Shown here in pieces: positions 63,009 to 64,000 of a DNA stretch of 64,000 bases (the first letter of the stretch is position 1; each line of letters opens with the position of its first letter). Position numbers and translations under genes: made by a program. The notes below the pieces were generated by a model. The model did not search any database. It saw nothing but the letters and a program-made list of their open reading frames with translations, and was not told the DNA's origin. This stretch comes from Chitinophaga filiformis (GTDB lineage: Bacteria > Bacteroidota > Bacteroidia > Chitinophagales > Chitinophagaceae), in contig NZ_CP095855.1 of NCBI RefSeq assembly GCF_023100805.1, forward strand, positions 5,001,001 to 5,065,000, written 5' to 3'.

Positions 63009-63134
63009 TCCTCTTTTGAGGAAGATATTGCAATAGCCTATTGATCATCTTTTTGAGGCGACGTTATAGTTGGCAACTAATCATCTCTTTTGAGGAAAAT
63101 GTCAAAGTTGGCGGCTGATCATCTTTTGAGGATC
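63007..63134. repeat. Four short direct repeats, 36-38 bp spacing
   Basis: The core GATCATCTTTTGAGG (with small changes) recurs at 63007, 63043, 63079 and 63117. The last copy overlaps the 3' end of the LytTR regulator gene, i.e. its final codons are part of the repeat. Confidence 0.8.
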
Positions 63135-63826
63135 TTGTCCTGCAGGATGCGTTGCATGATCTCTTCCTTCTGGTAACGGGACACTGGTACCTGGTAACCG
63201 GAAAGGCCAAGCGTATTGCCTTCTATAGCATCTATCTTATCCACAGCGACGAGGTAGGACTTGTGTGGCTGGACAAATTTATCGGCCGGTAGCCGCTCCT
63301 GCAGCATTTTCAGCGTAAGGTGCGTGATCAGCTTTTTATCTTTCGTGTAGATGACGATGTAGTTCTCCATGCCCTCCGCAAACAGAATGTCTGCTATCAC
63401 TACCTTTTCCAGTTTGTTGTCTACCTTGACGAAAAAGTATTCCTGCTGCGGTTTCACCTGCTGCTGCAGGCTGAAGTAGTCGAAAGCCTTATTAGCGGCA
63501 CGCAGAAAACGGTCGAAAGAAACGGGTTTCAGCAGGTAATCCAACACCTCCAGTTCATACCCCTGCACCGCATACTTTTCGTAAGCGGTGGTAAAGATCA
63601 CTTTCGGCGGATTAGCCAGTGTCTTCAGCAGGTCAATGCCTGAGAGGTAAGGCATTTCTATATCCAGGAATAACAGGTCTACCTGTTCCTGTTTAAGGAA
63701 AGTATTTAACTCTACAGCGCTTTCGCATACGGTTACAAGTTCCAGGAAATCTATCTGTCCGATGTAGCCTTGTAATCCTTTTCTTGCATAGGGCTCATCA
63801 TCCGTGATGACGCATCTGATCTTCAT
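63119..63826 (-). CDS. LytTR-family response regulator
   Basis: The 235-residue regulator has a receiver domain (1-120; acidic pocket VITDDEP and phospho-acceptor D55 in LLFLDIEMPY) and a LytTR DNA-binding domain (about 130-235). It partners the histidine kinase whose 3' end overlaps its start by 29 bases, a classic LytS/LytR-type pair. Its target genes are not evident in the window. Confidence 0.93.
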   Translation of the reverse strand: MKIRCVITDDEPYARKGLQGYIGQIDFLELVTVCESAVELNTFLKQEQVDLLFLDIEMPYLSGIDLLKTLANPPKVIFTTAYEKYAVQGYELEVLDYLLKPVSFDRFLRAANKAFDYFSLQQQVKPQQEYFFVKVDNKLEKVVIADILFAEGMENYIVIYTKDKKLITHLTLKMLQERLPADKFVQPHKSYLVAVDKIDAIEGNTLGLSGYQVPVSRYQKEEIMQRILQDKILKR

Positions 63827-64000
63827 CTTCTTCAGTTATTATGGTCTGATATACAACAGGTTCAGGTTCTATGGATAAGGCTACCCTGAAGGTACGCTCC
63901 GTCTTATTGACCTCAAAAGTGTGCTTTCCCGGGTATAGAAGTTCTAAGCGGCGTTTCAGGTTCTCCAGCCCTATACCGCCGGCTTTCACCGGCATGGTGA
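63798..64000 (-). CDS. LytS-type sensor histidine kinase, 3' end only
   Basis: About 67 C-terminal residues are present; the rest lies beyond the window edge. The segment GGIGLENLKRRLELLYPG is the G2-box and following helix of the HATPase domain of LytS/YehU-like kinases. The stop codon lies 29 bases inside the start of the LytTR regulator, so the two are coupled. Confidence 0.88.
   Translation of the reverse strand, partial: TMPVKAGGIGLENLKRRLELLYPGKHTFEVNKTERTFRVALSIEPEPVVYQTIITEEDEDQMRHHG

Noticed and set aside
1..64000. tRNA, rRNA, tmRNA genes and known riboswitches
   Set aside because: I found no T-arm GGTTCGAATCC-type motifs, ribosomal RNA cores or a cobalamin or SAM box; a covariance scan would be needed to exclude weak cases.

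Overview
The window reads as a chromosome segment of a Bacteroidota bacterium, most likely Chitinophaga or a close relative in the Chitinophagaceae. The evidence is two SusC/SusD outer-membrane pairs, an ECF sigma/FecR anti-sigma pair in front of one of them, a T9SS-type C-terminal sorting domain, CheB and CheR-PAS-kinase proteins, LytTR signalling, many lipoproteins, and five perfect copies of the Bacteroidota -7 promoter box TAnnTTTG.

Region 1 (1-9.9 kb) is mainly minus-strand housekeeping: a DUF4870 membrane protein, RNase P RNA, a DUF2027/Smr protein, DoxX, an amino acid permease, then a tight run from bioD through 5-formyl-THF cyclo-ligase, lpxK and RNase R to a polyprenyl synthase. Region 2 (10-16.5 kb) is plus-strand: cystathionine beta-synthase with a BtuF-like protein, class II aldolase with a clean terminator, accD, smpB and a lipoprotein. 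Region 3 (16.7-33.9 kb) is mixed: START-domain protein, orphan FtsX-type permease, luciferase-like oxidoreductase, YceI, RNase HI with an acyl-CoA carboxylase beta subunit, CapA with NlpC/P60, a secreted GH76 alpha-mannanase with beta/gamma-crystallin modules, a MarR-GNAT fusion, and a PQQ sugar dehydrogenase/cytochrome c pair divergent from a Crp-like regulator.

Region 4 (34-43 kb) carries an old-yellow-enzyme reductase with a low-complexity tail, a first SusC/SusD pair without local regulators, and a repeat-rich stretch (41.65-42.7 kb). Region 5 (43.4-50.8 kb) has a CheR-PAS-histidine kinase with a separate CheB gene, a scramblase-like protein, a 44-residue membrane protein and a CocE-type hydrolase. 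Region 6 (50.9-59.6 kb) has an IS3-family element with a -1 frameshift site, a perfect 43-bp-arm palindrome, and a complete sigma/FecR/SusC/SusD locus. Region 7 (59.7-64 kb) has a COG0523 GTPase behind a Zur-like palindrome, an S8 protease and a LytTR regulator with its sensor kinase running off the edge.

The most unusual content is non-coding. At least five related imperfect inverted-repeat elements of about 130-180 bp (near 35.4, 42.0, 42.2, 42.5 and 52.7 kb) share terminal arms built on GGTTTCAG and GTAG and a central TTGACA-like core. Two of them sit inside a 268-bp tandem duplication and one abuts a 67-69 bp tandem repeat array. A second, separate family of hairpins with ACGTAAG cores is found at 10.0 and 52.4 kb. 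I see no CRISPR array, tRNA, rRNA, prophage or recognisable defence island.
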